The notes: generated from the sequence alone by a model not told the origin. A DNA stretch of 64,000 nt from Limnephilus marmoratus (GCA_917880885.1 OU862917.1:55875227-55939226), one strand, 5' to 3'; shown: positions 43,956 through 56,516, counted from the stretch's first letter. Numbers and translations are program-made.

Positions 43956-44216
43956 GTTAATTGCCACCGTGTTTTATCACCGTCATCTATAGTCCTAGTC
44001 ATAACATAAAGGTTTTGATAGTTTCGATGAATCCGCCAGTAAAGCCTTGTTTCCACATTACCACTTGAAACCTTCTGGGTGGGTTAATTGCCACCGTGTT
44101 TTATCACCGTCATCTATAGTCCTAGTCATAACATAAAGGTTTTGATAGTTTCGATGAATCCGCCAGTAAAACCTTGTTTCCACATTACCACTTGAAACAT
44201 TCTGGGTGGGTTAATT
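43956..44216. repeat. 127 bp tandem duplication
   Basis: Units 43956-44082 and 44083-44209 begin GTTAATTGCCACCGTGTTTT and end TTCTGGGTGG. They differ at about two positions, and a third unit starts at 44210 before the sequence diverges. Confidence 0.85.
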
Positions 44217-44229
44217 GCCGCCGAACACA

Positions 44230-44895
44230 CGTTTAGTGAAACTCCTTTTCAATATATTAGTAAAAAAAATTTCGAGTTGCGTCGGCCAAGGAAATTTAAA
44301 AAAAATACCTATGCAAAGTTCTTACAAACGTGGTTTAGGGTAAGATTGGCAAAGGTAGATACTCGTGAAAATATATTAAATAAAGATAATGACTAAATCT
44401 CATCATTAAAATAGTCATTACACTATGTAGCTGTTCGACGCCAATATAGAAGATATTCTTAATAAAGCACGTAAAAATCATAATATGTGTACTTGTACAT
44501 GTAATTGTTCGAGTGCAAATATCATTTATATAATGTATGGTGCGCTCTATTTACTTCTCCGCTGAATGCATCATCCAGTAAAATTAATGATCAAACTCAT
44601 AAAAAAATGCGTCAATATTTAAACCACACCATAAGAGCATCATCTATTCAACATCCCAAATCCTTTCTAATGGCATGAAAATAAATATTGAATTCCCAAG
44701 AGACGAAATGTATAATTCCCATTCACAGACAATGCGCAATAAAAGGGTTAGGAAATAAGGGTTGTGAGAACAAATTGCAGGTAGTCATGCCGTTTTTTTG
44801 CACAGCAAAGGTGTCTCATCTTTAAAATTGAGATACTCGTAGTGTTATGCAACATTTAAAAAATTTCGTGATTTTTAGAGAAGAATTTTGAACCC
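44230..44895. other. Unassigned AT-rich stretch
   Basis: Nothing recognisable. Confidence 0.35.
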
Positions 44896-45158
44896 AACTA
44901 ACTAAAACTAACTAACTAACCATCACGCCGTTTCCCCGCAGGGGTAGGCAGAGAGGACGGACCGCCAAACAACTTGATCTTGGCACACACTCCTTGCCTC
45001 GTTCACATTCATACATCGTCTCATACATGCTCTTCTATTATTCCGACTCTTCACATGGCCCGACTCAAGTATCTGATTCACTTGGTCGTGCCATGTCTTC
45101 CTCGGGCTTCCCCGACTTCTTCTTCCATTCACATTTGCGTCATATATTCTTGAACCTA
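44896..45158 (-). pseudogene. LINE C-terminus with (TTAG)n tail
   Basis: Minus frame reads IYDANVNGRRSRGSPRKTWH, then EARSVCQDQVVWRSVLSAYP and a stop at 44923-44925. This basic 'GRR.RG.PRK.W' plus 'EAR...QD...WR' tail is a standard ORF2 end in several insect LINEs. The 3' UTR is very short (GCGGGGAAACGGCGTGATGG) and ends in GTTAGTTAGTTAG. The ending 'GGCGTGATG' plus tetranucleotide tail is typical of this LINE type. Everything upstream is truncated. Confidence 0.8.
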
Positions 45159-45457
45159 AATAATTAAATTCAATAATCTTTTATCATGTTTCATTTTTGG
45201 GTTATTACACCGTGTTGCACTTCCTTTTTCTTTAGCCGTCGTTTCAGGCACAGGTACAGTGTCCATCATCAGGACAAATGTTGGACTATGTAAGGCTTCA
45301 CAAAACGTTGGTTAAATACGGAGAGAGCTCAACACGGCGTAATAATTCAAAAATTAATCACTGTGATCAGATACTTTTCGAAAGCGAAAACCATCAATTT
45401 TAGAGACGATCAGAAAATTACCTTTCGAACGAACACAGTTAGTATAAGTTAGTAATA

Positions 45458-45552
45458 AATACCCTCCACACAGCATCCTCAAATATGACATAGGCCCTGA
45501 TAATAATGACTATCCTCATGGCCTCCTGTGTAAAGCTAATTAAAAAAAAAAA
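45458..45552 (+). repeat. SINE-B 3' end with poly(A), decayed hairpin
   Basis: CCCTCCACACAGCATCCTC, GACATAGGCCCTGA and GGCCTCCTGTGTAAAGCTAA then 11 A. The inner stem is mostly lost. Confidence 0.65.
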
Positions 45553-45583
45553 CTTACCCTAGTTAGCTAATTAAAATAAAGAA

Positions 45584-46464
45584 TTTTTTTTTTTCAAATT
45601 TTCTTTATTCATTTTGTTTATTACAGGTTTGTTTTACATGGTTTTACCATGGGACTACCAAGCTAGGCAAATGCCCTTGTTATGGTAGTCGAGATTCATA
45701 AGATGTTTTATCAAGTAGAGAATATTAAGTACAATCATCAATATATTATGTAGATGAAAGTACAAACATGTAGCACACATATTAAGGAAAATATTCATAC
45801 TAGTATTAGGTACATGATCACATACAGGAAAGGAGTTAAGCTAGATGAATCTTGAATAAATAAAAATAAAATAGAATAACAAAAAAAAATAAAAGTAACA
45901 AATAATAATATTTTAAGGATAATAGAAATAAAAATAAGAATAAATATATAAATCGTCTGTACAGATGAACAATGGTAGTCTTAGACCCCAAAAAACAAAA
46001 GCAGGTATTTCTAGGCAGCGTATGAAATGGACGAACAATGTCAAAAAATATGAAAAAAGCATCAGCGTAATATAAAGTTTTGGTTGAAAATTAATTTAGG
46101 GATAAGATTTTTTACTCGAGAAATATGAAAAAATAAGAACAGTTTTTAAGATGCAAGGCATTCTTTATAATATTTCCTTCCCTGAGTAAATAACAAGTTC
46201 TGTATATTAATGGCATAAAGATCATCAGTTTTTGATGTCTTAATATCAATACTCAGTAAGTTGAACATTTTAGGCGCGATGTAAGAGAACTGTCGTTGGG
46301 CGAAAGCTGTTTTTGTTGGAGGAATTTTGCATTTTTGGTGTGATGAATAGCGGGTGTAAATATTTTGTTGAGTTTTGAGTGTTAAATTATTTTTCCTTAT
46401 GTGTATGAGAATTGTCTTGACGTATAATTGTCTAATGTCTAGGATTGCGAATTTTAAAAAAATT
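45584..46464 (-). pseudogene. LINE ORF2 C-terminus and 3' UTR
   Basis: An uninterrupted minus frame from 46464 to 46146 lacks an early start codon but reads FAILDIRQLYVKTILIHIRK, then IYTRYSSHQKCKIPPTKTAF and FSYIAPKMFNLLSIDI, ending YYKECLAS. This is the usual post-RT tail of Jockey-type LINEs. The 3' UTR runs to a T run at 45584-45594 (poly(A) in sense). It is related to, but diverged from, the ends at 10637 and 24520. 5'-truncated. Confidence 0.7.
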
Positions 46465-48739
46465 ATGAATTAATAAATTAATTAATATAAAATATATTTG
46501 GTACCGACCCTAAAATGACCCTAGTTTCAAAGACAATCAAAGATCCAGAGTTTATTAAATCCGAGTTACCGATGGAGTCACAACCGAAATTAGTATTTTT
46601 AAAGTTAAAGGGAAAAGAATTACGATAAAATTTTGTTCAAATGTATTGATGTGTGGCGTAACATTCGTGATCTTTTAGATTTGAGATTTCGTTTCTACTT
46701 TATATTCAAAAAATTTGTTTACAAAAGGTTGTTTTTAAGGTCGTTTTTTTTTCTCAGCAAGTATCTAATCCCACGACTCCGATTACTGCAATCCAATTCC
46801 TTCCGGTAAAAGTTACAAAAATAACAATCAATAGATTCGGTGGCGGTGGCTGGCGTGCTTTATTTAACCCTCGCAGCGCCAATGGGGCTAGGTGCTCGGG
46901 AGCGGATTTGGGGCCGCAGATAAAGGGGATAACACTACTGTCTCATTCATGGAATTAGTTGCTGTGACGGCAAATCTGATTGAAGAAATTTGGTGGATCT
47001 GATATTGTCGTTCGTCACGCAACACAGAAAACAAATGGTTCAGGAGTTTGGAATAACAGCAACACATACTAAGCCGTATCCAAAACCGAACATTTTAACA
47101 ATTTTTCGGCATTGTGTGGACGAACTTACTCACACAAAATGAGTATAAATCGAATAGCATCAACATTAACATATTCAAGATATTGAAAGTCGATACTTGA
47201 AAATGAAACGATTCATTTATTTGAATGAATAAAATTAATTCGTTCACCACATCGACTAACAAAGTCTAGACAGGTCACGTGGAATGTGAATGTTTAAAAT
47301 GACACGTTCTGAAAATTGAGTAACGAAAACATTATTATTTCGTACTCAAATGATTGAAAGTAGCATCGCTTTTTACCTATTGTTGGTCTGCAAGGACCAC
47401 ATTTGTCTCCCAAGATATATGTATGTTTTCGAAGTTTGCCGGTGGTGGAAATTTTGGTAAGTCAAATATAAGGCAACAGTTTTAGTAGTCAACTGGCACG
47501 CATCGCGAAAGGTCATGTCCTGTCATTAAATAAATTGCATTAAAACAACGCCAAAATATCCTCGTATGCGATGAGAAAACATTACACAGCAAACACTAAG
47601 GAAAATAAGGAATTTTTTTCGATTGTTTCCCGAAGATTTTTAGCGCCATTATAGAAAGTGAGATGGCAAACGTAGTAACAATTAAGTATGAGAAGGAAAA
47701 CCTAGGACAGTAGGTCGTCTCGTGCAGCATTCCGTATTTGTCTAGGCATAAACAAGTAAGCGTAATTTGGCATCCCAGTTACATCCATGATTTAGATTGT
47801 AGTATTCGGCAGAAATATATCTATAAATATTATATTATATATCCGCCGGTCCTATATACATGTCCTTCATGCACGCACATTCTTTGAATGTCTTTCTTTA
47901 CCATACATGAATTACTTTTGAATTAAGAATTTACTGAAAACCCAAGAGTGTTACCTACTTGCCAGAATCTAACTTGAGTTTGTGAGACAATAGCGAGTCT
48001 ATATATTATACATAATGTCATTGCTCTAACCTAGAATCACAAAAATTTTTCACACTTGAAAACGCACCATATTTATCTTCGTATCCTCTACATTTTTTTT
48101 ATTCTTGGTGGTTTGTCCCATCCCCGAATTAGTTGGTGCGGCAACTCCGGGCCACTAATAGAGCCACTAGTTTTTGACTCGCGTTCGAGGAGTCGGGACA
48201 AAGGACACTCCGCGGATAAAGGATCACGTCACGTCACCCAAACATGCCAACTCTAAGTCATGGATCGTCGGCATGATAACAGAATTACTTTTGGAACATT
48301 TCAGGACAACATTCGGTGTTAGCAGAATCTTCATCTTGTGATTACACAATATTACACATACACTGTTATGAAGCAGTGTTAAAATTATTATCTTTTTTTA
48401 TTTTAAAATATGAATACTGCTTTATAACATTGACCCGTAGCAGCACGAACTATTAAGTACCCGTTTAATTATTAACTATGGTTTTTTTTCAACGAGAGGA
48501 GGGGCAACACCGAGGTTACAGGGGGCGGTAGTTTTCCGGTTCTGGAGGAAAAAAAGAAGAAGAAACACTCTCGCTTCGATGATGTTTTGGGCAGCATCAT
48601 AGCTGTGACAGTCGACTAGTATTTTAATGTATTAATATTTTAAAAGGGACGTAATGTTTAAAAACAAACGAGTGCCGGGTTACTAAAGTTCCATCCTACT
48701 CGAATACGAGAAATCTTTTGTGCAACGGTAACGGTAAAG
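46465..48739. other. Mostly unassigned; one GC-balanced patch
   Basis: AT-rich with no TE motif that I recognise. 46785-46925 stands out (GGTGGCGGTGGCTGGCGTGC, CAGCGCCAATGGGGCTAGG) and may be regulatory. 48100-48290 is another mixed-composition patch with TCGCGTTCGAGGAGTCGGGA. No coding pattern. Confidence 0.35.
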
Positions 48740-49250
48740 TTAAATGTGCCGACATTGTCGTTCCGCGTTGTCCGGACGAATAATTGGAATATATCATGGC
48801 GATCGGTTATTTTATAACATCGCGCCGATCACGCACACGGGCACCTGCCGAATATCGACCGTAAGATCGATTCCTTTATTGCACGAAATACCCTGGACAC
48901 GCGCTCCGCTGGGTGAGAATAAGATCAACGCGAGCCGTACCATATCGGAAGTCCCTTCCTGCTCTCTGGCGCGCCCTGTACCCTCGCTGGAAGTCAATTA
49001 CCTTTGGCCCTAATTCACATGACGATCGGCATCGTCTCCGGAAATTCACATGACGATCAGGTATCGTCTCCGGAAATTCAACATACATGAAGGAGGTCCT
49101 GTCTTGCCGCGGAGGAGACTGTAGGATAACGATCGGGCTGACCATCCGGTTCATCCCGGCTATCCTGTGGTGATGAGAGGCGGTAGAATAACGATCGGGC
49201 TGACCATCCGGTTCATCCCGGCTATCCTGTGGTGCTGTGTTGCGGTTGAC
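48740..49250. promoter_or_regulatory. CpG-rich block with repeated CGATCGG motifs and two tandem duplications
   Basis: Composition differs sharply from the flanks. GATCGG or CGATC occurs about seven times. A 31 bp unit (ATTCACATGACGATCGGCAT) is duplicated at 49013-49075, and a 62 bp unit (GATAACGATCGGGCTGACCA) at 49121-49237. AGTCAATTACCTTTGGCCC resembles homeodomain and TCF-type sites. Overlapping frames on both strands show no family. Candidate enhancer or promoter, by inference only. Confidence 0.3.
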
Positions 49251-50940
49251 CAGGAAGTGTAGGAAACATTAGTTAGTTTAGATTGCATTCGGTCCTTGGG
49301 GTGAGTCACTCTGTTTTATTTGTTGTAATATGCTTTCAGTGCAATACATGTTATGTTTAAATTCCCAAAGTGAAACCTATGTTTTATTCAAATACCCTAA
49401 TAAGCAGGAGACCACATTTTTATGCCCCGCCTGAGTTGGAGATTATGCTCTACTTGTCACGGACATAAATCTGCTACTGTAGATTTATTGGCGCTCGGAA
49501 ATCCGAAAAGTCTTTGGCAAAAAAATACTGATGCTAGTGAAACACATCTACCTATACACCCCCATACAATTAACACAACAATATACTCGTAACAACACGA
49601 ATATTGTAATTCTAATGAACATTGAAGAAAACCAACTAAAAAACCTAAAATAACCTTAACTAACTTCTCCTAACCTAATCTATTTTATTTTTATTTTATG
49701 TTATCATTGGTAGCTACCTAATAAGTTATCTCATTTTATTTATTTTTTTATAATTTTTCGTTTCTCTCTGTGTGATAGTTGTATATTTATGTAATAAGGC
49801 AAAATTGTACTATCCTCCCAATCGTGCTGGAATAAAAACTTAAAAAACTAAAATTAAAATAATATAAATAATCTCACTTAAACTATCCTAACCTAATCTC
49901 ACCTAACTTATTCCTTTTAAATTAATTTCTTTTAAATTAATAATTTATGCTATGGGACCATGGGGGCGCCATCTATGGTTTTTGTATTATATTGAATTTA
50001 CCCATGTGACATTGAAATTCAGTGTATTCATGCATTTTCTTACCTCTGTGGAGCAGGCAATTACTTCCGACGTGAGTGTTAGTGAAAGCCAAGAGATGTC
50101 ACTCCTAGTCAAATCATAATCGAATAATTCACCCATAATTGAATTATTGCTGTACCTAAGATTTTGGCACGTATTATTAATATGCAAATTTATATTCATT
50201 TTTTGAACTTCCTTCCTGTGCTAAACACATGTTGAGATTGTGCACTTACCGCATTGGCAAAAATCAATATTTTGAATGAAAACTAGTGTCGTTTTGTGCT
50301 GGACATCGTGCAAGAGCTGCATTCTCTGAGTGAGTATTGTTTTGTTTTCACTGAGGTTTTTTGGAATTGCTGTGTAATCTGTTTTGTGTCACATAGGGAA
50401 GAGTTCAACTTTCCTTAATTTACATAGGGTAGTATTCCCTCGTGTCTGGGGCTATTTACACGCCCCTAAGATTGGTGCCATGATTTTTATTATTGCCATT
50501 CGAATCACAAGCCATCCACGATACTTCGGATTTCGTGTGCAATAACTTCATTGAAATACTAGTTTCAATGTTTCAAAGCTCCTTAGCTCATGGTGGAAAT
50601 AACGCTGCTATATGGAAATAGTTGTGTTGGGACTATGGCATCCCCAATAGGCTTATGTTCTGAAACAGAAGGTGGTAACATACGAGTAATTACTTAAGAC
50701 AGATTTAACTGCTCAATAGTTAAAATTTATTATTTATTTATTGGGACTAAAAACACATTCAGTGGATTTTAACAAAACGCCGGGGTAATAATTGTGTGAA
50801 TGTAAATGAAGAAACGATAGTGTTTTATTTTTTTTTAAACTTGGCGTGTATTTAAATGTTTGCTATATTTATTATCACTAACAGTAACCTGCTATGGTCT
50901 AAATTTAGGGATACAAGTTGTGTATTTTTTCGTGCTGCTT
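49251..50940. other. Unassigned stretch
   Basis: AT-rich with degenerate CCTAAC/ACTTAA runs at 49650-49690 and 49875-49910, and a GGGGGCGCCATCTATGG phrase at 49961. A short SINE-A-like piece (GGACTATGGCATCCCCAATA) lies at 50630-50650. Confidence 0.35.
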
Positions 50941-51003
50941 TTTTGTTACATTAACTCCACACAGGAGGCCCTGAGGAAAATAATTTCCCTCAGGGCCTAT
51001 GGC
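50941..51003 (-). repeat. SINE-B 3' hairpin, perfect inner stem
   Basis: TTACATTAACTCCACACAGG then AGGCCCTGAGG/CCTCAGGGCCT with loop AAAATAATTTC. The copy stops 20 bp after the inner stem, before the outer stem can close. Confidence 0.7.
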
Positions 51004-51009
51004 TTGAAG

Positions 51010-51679
51010 AGAATGCTTAATTTTTTTTGCCACACTTGTTTACAGATTCCAATAATAATTCCAATAACACAGCACAAAGCATATAATAGGTACCTACGAT
51101 CTGAAAAACCGTAGAAATAAATTAAGATAATGGTAAGGACCTAGCCGCAAAATAGTTACATAAAACAACGACAAATTGCACAACAACGTACGTCAGAAAT
51201 ATTATGATATCTGAACATGGTTTTAGTAAAACACATAATTCATGCAACATCACATTTTTTTCTAATTTCTGTGTAGTCCGGCCCTGGTGAAAGTGAGGCT
51301 ATGTATATAAAGAAGTGATTATGAATTAATCTTTCGATTTTTGAAGTGTGTCATTAATAGGTAACTATGTATAATTGTAAGTGATATTATGAATATAACA
51401 GTTGTTTTATAATCTGTATATAAATGTACGTACCAAAAAATATTGATATAAGCTTTATTTTTTAAAATATAAATCTATCAGGATTAAAAACGACGCTGTC
51501 CACCTTCATTAATACGTTCTTCTATTCTTTAATTCAATTCTTAATTTAAATTATGTTAAGTGCTTACTTTTTAAGTTTCTCAGTTAAGTTGTTCATTCAT
51601 TTTCACTGTGTATTCCTACTCAAGCAATACAACTCATTAACCGAACTTATAAAATAGGTAATTGCTTAACTAAATTTAC
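51010..51679. other. Unassigned AT-rich stretch
   Basis: Nothing recognisable. Confidence 0.35.
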
Positions 51680-52300
51680 TCCCACTGAGCCGCGTAGCGA
51701 ATTAACTTTAAACGAAAGAGTTAAATCTTAGCTCCAGAATCTACTACTGCTGACTGAGCTCCTGTTACCAAAATACTTTCACAACCCCATCGATAATTCC
51801 GCAAATAAATTCCACAGCTATCGCCAATTTAGATTTATTCCACGCCAAAGAGTTCAGAATGTTTAGCGCCCATAGAAATCACTGAATAGGTTTATAACAA
51901 ATAAAATGTATGCATTCGCGACGAACAAAAGACGCGAAATAATAACGAACGAAATATGCCACTAGATGCAACGTGCTAGTGGCATATTTTTTACACCCCG
52001 ATGCAAATTAAATGTATTCAGAAAAAAACTGTGGGTACCTAAACATTGGTAAAAAAAGTAAAGAGCATTGTAACGAGATACCCGAGCAGAATACAAAAGT
52101 AACGCTTCGACAGGAAGGAATAAATTTTAGAATTTCTGCCGTCGATGATCAATGGAAGCCAATAAATGTAAAACGCGAGGTACAAGGTCTATTGAATTAC
52201 CAATTTCGTTATGCGATCTTTGTTACATGCCATCCCCTGGGAAAGGGTTATACATACGTCTGTATTGATGTGATTTTAATATTCGTGTAAAACATTTCAA
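51680..52300. promoter_or_regulatory. Non-repetitive mixed-composition block, candidate conserved element
   Basis: Contains a perfect 9 bp stem TGCCACTAG/CTAGTGGCA (51957-51984) and motif-rich text such as GCATTCGCGACGAACAAAAG and CGATAATTCCGCAAATAAAT. The 92-codon plus frame 52012-52290 has no recognised domain. No TE similarity within the window. The regulatory call is inference. Confidence 0.25.
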
Positions 52301-53295
52301 ATGCATAATATATTGGTTTAACAGAAAATGGTCCAGTTTATCAGGCAGATATCTCCGATAAATCGAAAAGTTAGTTGAATATGCAGTTATATATATATAA
52401 ACGTGTACCCTCTATCTAGTACAATATTCAGATCACTCATAGACACCACCAAATCAATTATAATGCCCAAAAACTTGTAGTGAATTAAACTAAACTTTGA
52501 TATTTTCTAGAACACTAAGAAGGATATTTAAAAATGTCCTAGAAATGGACCAGACCGTTAAGCTTCCCAGTGTTATTTTATAGCACATTTAGTATGTAAA
52601 ACACAAACACGTGAAAATCATCAAATTTTCTCAAAACTTTGTAAAAAAACTTAAACGGAGATGTGTGACTAATCAACTGGACGAAAAGTATTGTGCTGTA
52701 TCAATAAAGATTTTTTATGCAATATTATGGTATTAACTCCAAAATAACCCCGGGCAGCTTAGTAAATATTAATACACTTTTGAAATACACGCTCAATGCA
52801 TAAAAAAAAGAGTCTCAACTCAAAAGAAAACATAATATTAAAATTACCTTTTTTACCACCTGCTTATTATTATTATTTATTTGAACTTTTAACAGAAGCT
52901 TTTATGTCCCTTGTAAACGGGTTGAACTTTCCCATCGACCTTTTTGATTTACTGCCAAAGACATCATTGTATAGTAGAGATTCATCACAAAACGTAACAA
53001 AGAGATGGACTATTTTTTCCCGCGACACAAATCGAATCGGTGCATCATTTTTTGTGCAGTTTTTTCTACTGGTATTTTGCCCAGGGACAAAATGGGACGG
53101 TGTCGCGTCACCCTTAACTCTTTTTTTACCTTTCTTCAATTGAAACCTTGCTCTACCGGGTAAGCAAATCCAGTGAGAGAATTAATATATTAAATTAAAA
53201 GAATACTAAAGAATTTCTAGGCCTACCTACGAGTAGATTAGATAGATTTTTTCACACGGACTTCGGATCGCATTTTCTAATTTAAAAATATTTTT
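52301..53295. other. Unassigned stretch with overlapping frames
   Basis: Two opposite frames occupy 52796-53143; the minus one (52873-53139) is Lys- and Ser-rich. I do not recognise either, and since they overlap they cannot both be real. Possibly a decayed element. Confidence 0.3.
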
Positions 53296-53500
53296 CGCAA
53301 TAACTAACTAACTAACCACTTAGATTATTAACTACATACCTACGTGTGTTGTTTTGGTTTGTGACCTGCAGGTTTAAAATGTTTCTGATGATTGCAGATC
53401 CTCGGTAGGAGACAGCACTAGGAATGAGGAAGAACCAATCTATCATCATGTAATTTCTCCACAGGGGTAGGCAGTGGGGATGAAATGCCACATTTATCTC
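53296..53500 (-). repeat. LINE 3' end fragment, relative of the 44896 element
   Basis: AACTAACTAACTAACCA (the TTAG tail in sense) and, further on, TTTCTCCACAGGGGTAGGCAG match the end of the 44896 LINE. The middle is disrupted. Confidence 0.5.
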
Positions 53501-53593
53501 TGTCTTTATACGTCGTATATACCTACACGGTGTCCATAAACTGGCGGTAAAAGCGGAAAACTGGTGAATTTACTTCACATTTGTAGTCAATTT

Positions 53594-53965
53594 TGTGAAT
53601 ACCGCAAAAGAGTCCCAACTGTTCCCAATCGCCTGGAGCTAGTGAGACTATGGCATCCCGAATTGGGGTATGTTATGAGGCTGAATATAGTGGAGAGGGG
53701 AAGGAAATGGGGTGAAGGAAGTTAGGGAGTTCCTGGCTATTCAGATCTAGTCACCAAACACACAGCAACGTTTCAATTCTGAATTGTGGTCCTACACCAG
53801 GGCGATACTGTGAGTATCATATTCTCCGGAACATACCGCAAATATAACTTACATTATTTTGAACTTTTTAAATTATGAAACAATTAAAAAAAACACAAAT
53901 AAAATTTACTTGCGAACGTAGGGATATGACCCGCGACCTCCAGAACAAGTCGACAGTGTTTTCGT
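53594..53965 (-). repeat. SINE-A, nearly full-length, decayed boxes
   Basis: From GTGAATACCGCAAAAGAG through GAGACTATGGCATCCCGAAT and CTACACCAGGGCGATACTG to GACCCGCGACCTCCAGAA. The B box has degenerated (GGTCATATCCC in sense), so it should not be transcribed by pol III. Confidence 0.75.
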
Positions 53966-54249
53966 GTTTTTAGCGGTTAATTTCATGAATTGTGCATGAC
54001 TCCGGCAAAACAAACCAACCTGCCTAAAAATATTTCAGGTTCATGAGATAAACTGCCGTCATTGCAATTTGAGCTTAAAATCAATTGACATACCGGGCCT
54101 AAGTATCATCGAACAGTATTAATACGTTAGCGTCTGCGTGGATGAAATTGAAGAACCCGGCTTCGCACGCATGCCGCGCCGCACGCTCCGCGCCAAATAA
54201 ACATCCTTGTATGTGAAATTTCAAACAAAGCAAACGTTGTAAATCGGTT

Positions 54250-54470
54250 TCGAATTCAAGAAATCGCCAAAGGATGGCGCTACTTCCGTTAGTAGGTCGC
54301 ATGAGAACGTGTCCCCCTAGGTATAAGTACAACGATTTTGTAAATTTGAGTATACTTAGTTGTATCCCGCGGCTGTATATTACATATGACGTCATTGCCT
54401 GTCCCGGTTACTTTGTTCCGGTGACTAGCTATCACAGGATTTATCACCGCGGAGCGGGTTTTTAACTGCT
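54250..54470 (+). repeat. Dispersed repeat G, copy 2
   Basis: Collinear with the inverse of 5700-5955 (see motifs there); ends near GGGTTTTTAACTGCTAG. Confidence 0.65.
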
Positions 54471-54975
54471 AGTACCTAATTGTTATTAACAGTAGGTACC
54501 TGTAACCTGTAACATAATATTTTCTTGCATATGTTTTTCAGCTGTATTCATAAATGCCAACTAAATTTTGTCTCAATTCGTGTCCTTAATTCATACGTAA
54601 TAATATTATTTCTCCATCAACTAAACGAGATCCAACTTTGATTTACCCAGCTTTAATTTGTTCACCGAAAGTGTATCTGTTCCAATTCCTTTGAGTCAAT
54701 ACTTTGGTACTTTAGCCAACTAAATATCTCCCGTAATGATTCTATCTTCAGTGAGATCACTGAATTTGAAACTAGCGTTGAAAAGCTCAACTCAACATCA
54801 ATGAATATGAAAACACATTTGAAAGATAAATCGTTACCTTTGGAAACTTCATTCAGTTCAGTCTTGAATCATGTAGAATTTAGCCGCCACCTTGGGTTTA
54901 GCTACATCAAGTCAGTCGATAATCATTGATATTTATTTAATCATTGAAGGCAATCTTAGCGACTCAAATCTAAGA

Positions 54976-55135
54976 AATGAACTCAGCACCTCAGCCTTAC
55001 CGGGGCTCTGCTCTAACCACTGAACTAACCCATTCAGTCACATTTAACTGTATCATACTTCGACTAAGAACGACCAACCAACATTATCTTCATTTTCTTA
55101 ACTTGTATGTTTTTATTCACTGCTATCTTAAAAAA
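54976..55135 (-). repeat. SINE-C, tRNA-like repeat copy 2
   Basis: ATTATCTTCATTTTCTTAAC and CGACTAAGAACGACCAACC match 4490-4590. The minus strand also has an A-box-like TTAGTTCAGTGGTTAGAGC followed by GAGCCCCGGTAAGGCTGAGG. Confidence 0.6.
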
Positions 55136-55144
55136 ATGAACATA

Positions 55145-55485
55145 CATTTTTTTACAATCACTCCGCACAGAAAGTTCTGAGGAAAATAATTTCATTCGGG
55201 GCGTATGTCATTTTTGGTGATGTGCGGAGGATTTTTTAAGAGGAGGAAGTTCTGTATAGGAAGGAAAAACATGAGGGGTGGATAGGAATCTCGGTTCAGT
55301 GGTCCAGGAGTAGCGGACATATGAGTCTATCCCTCTGCAGTGCAAGATGATTGGATCGAGAGAGACCAGCAGAAGTTGTCAAAGGAACTCCCCAAACCGG
55401 CCTTTCCCGATTCGGTCCTCCACGCAGCTGATGGTAGGCGCATCCACCGCCAAGACCTGAACACACCTCACTAGATGAACCATTT
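55145..55485 (-). repeat. SINE-B, long form, outer stem with paired change
   Basis: Outer stem is CTCCGCACA/TGTGCGGAG where most copies have CTCCACACA/TGTGTGGAG: both sides changed and pairing is kept. The rest (GGGGTGGATAGGAATCTC, GGTCCAGGAGTAGCGG, AAGACCTGAACACACCTC) follows the long form. Confidence 0.7.
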
Positions 55486-55679
55486 GCACAGCTTTATTAA
55501 GTCTGAAATTTCTAGGTTAAAGGAACTATTTTCAACTAGCAACTTCATCTCGATCATCAGCTATGGAGCTTTCAAATATCCATTCGACTGTCAAAAAAAG
55601 ACAAAAGACGCCACAATTATTTTTTACGATACCGTTTTCAATTTATAATCTCGTACAAATCATGTTATTAAAGTATTAA

Positions 55680-55853
55680 GCGTCGTACACACTTGTGTGG
55701 TGTGGTGTGTCGTGACTACAAATTAACCAATCATCGTCGTCGCTTGTCGACACGCCACAACCTACAAATATGTCTCTAAGCATAATAAATGTATGAAACC
55801 GATGTGCTTCTGGCGCGCCACGACACACCACACCACACAAGTGTATTTCCGCC
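55680..55853. mobile_element. MITE with TTAA flanks
   Basis: TTAA at 55676-55679 and 55854-55857. Inverted ends: ACACTTGTGTGGTGTGGTGT, GTCGTG on the left and CACGAC, ACACCACACCACACAAGTGT on the right. 174 bp, no coding capacity. The TTAA flanks are what piggyBac-type and a few other transposases leave, so it may be mobilised by one of those; that is inference. Confidence 0.75.
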
Positions 55854-55857
55854 TTAA

Positions 55858-56432
55858 ATCATTAAGAGGGAATAACTGGACAAAACCGGAAATATGTCAT
55901 TTTTAAATAAAATTTTAGCTGCATTGACTCTTTTCCTCCAAAAAGTATAAATTGATTTCGAAAGATTGTTCTTTTATCTGGTAAAGTTGTGTTTTAAATT
56001 ATGAGAAAATGTGTTTATTTTTAGCATAATAAGGTTATACCGCAGATCGTTGATAGATTTGTTTTGTGACGAAAATACTTCAGTTTGTCTATTTTTTACG
56101 GTCTCACAAACTAATATATTTAAGATTTTTTTACATTCTTATTTTGCTTAGACATTATTGAAAAATTATAAATACTTACGATCCAAAAATAATTACAAAA
56201 AGAACATAATTTTAATAGTTTTATCATCATGCCTTTAAGCATTTTTGAATATAGGTATGAATTAAAGCAAAGTTTGAATGAAATTAAATCGATATTGAGT
56301 TATTATTTAAAAAAAGCTGGTACGGAGAATAATAAATCTTTATCATTGGAACCGCCCTGTACGATAATAGGAACATCTTTTGACGAAATTTGGATTCTCG
56401 GTCGCTGGCTGGTTAAAGGCCCTTAAAGTAAG
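55858..56432 (+). repeat. Dispersed repeat F, copy 2 (no SINE)
   Basis: Continuous version of the repeat interrupted at 40148-41232. TTGATAGATTTG passes directly into TTTTGTGACGAAAATAC, which serves as the empty site. Confidence 0.7.
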
Positions 56433-56516
56433 TATTATGTGTTATTCTGGATGAAAGAGGAATCCGCAGTAGGCTCTCAGTTATCTTTCTACCAAGTATT
56501 TTAAGATGCTTTGAAC

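Noticed and set aside
48744..49154. Frames on both strands in the CpG-rich block
   Set aside because: Mutually overlapping, open because of composition; block has tandem duplications that are not frame-preserving (31 and 62 bp).
52796..53143. Opposing frames as a small gene
   Set aside because: Frames overlap on both strands and neither shows a known domain.
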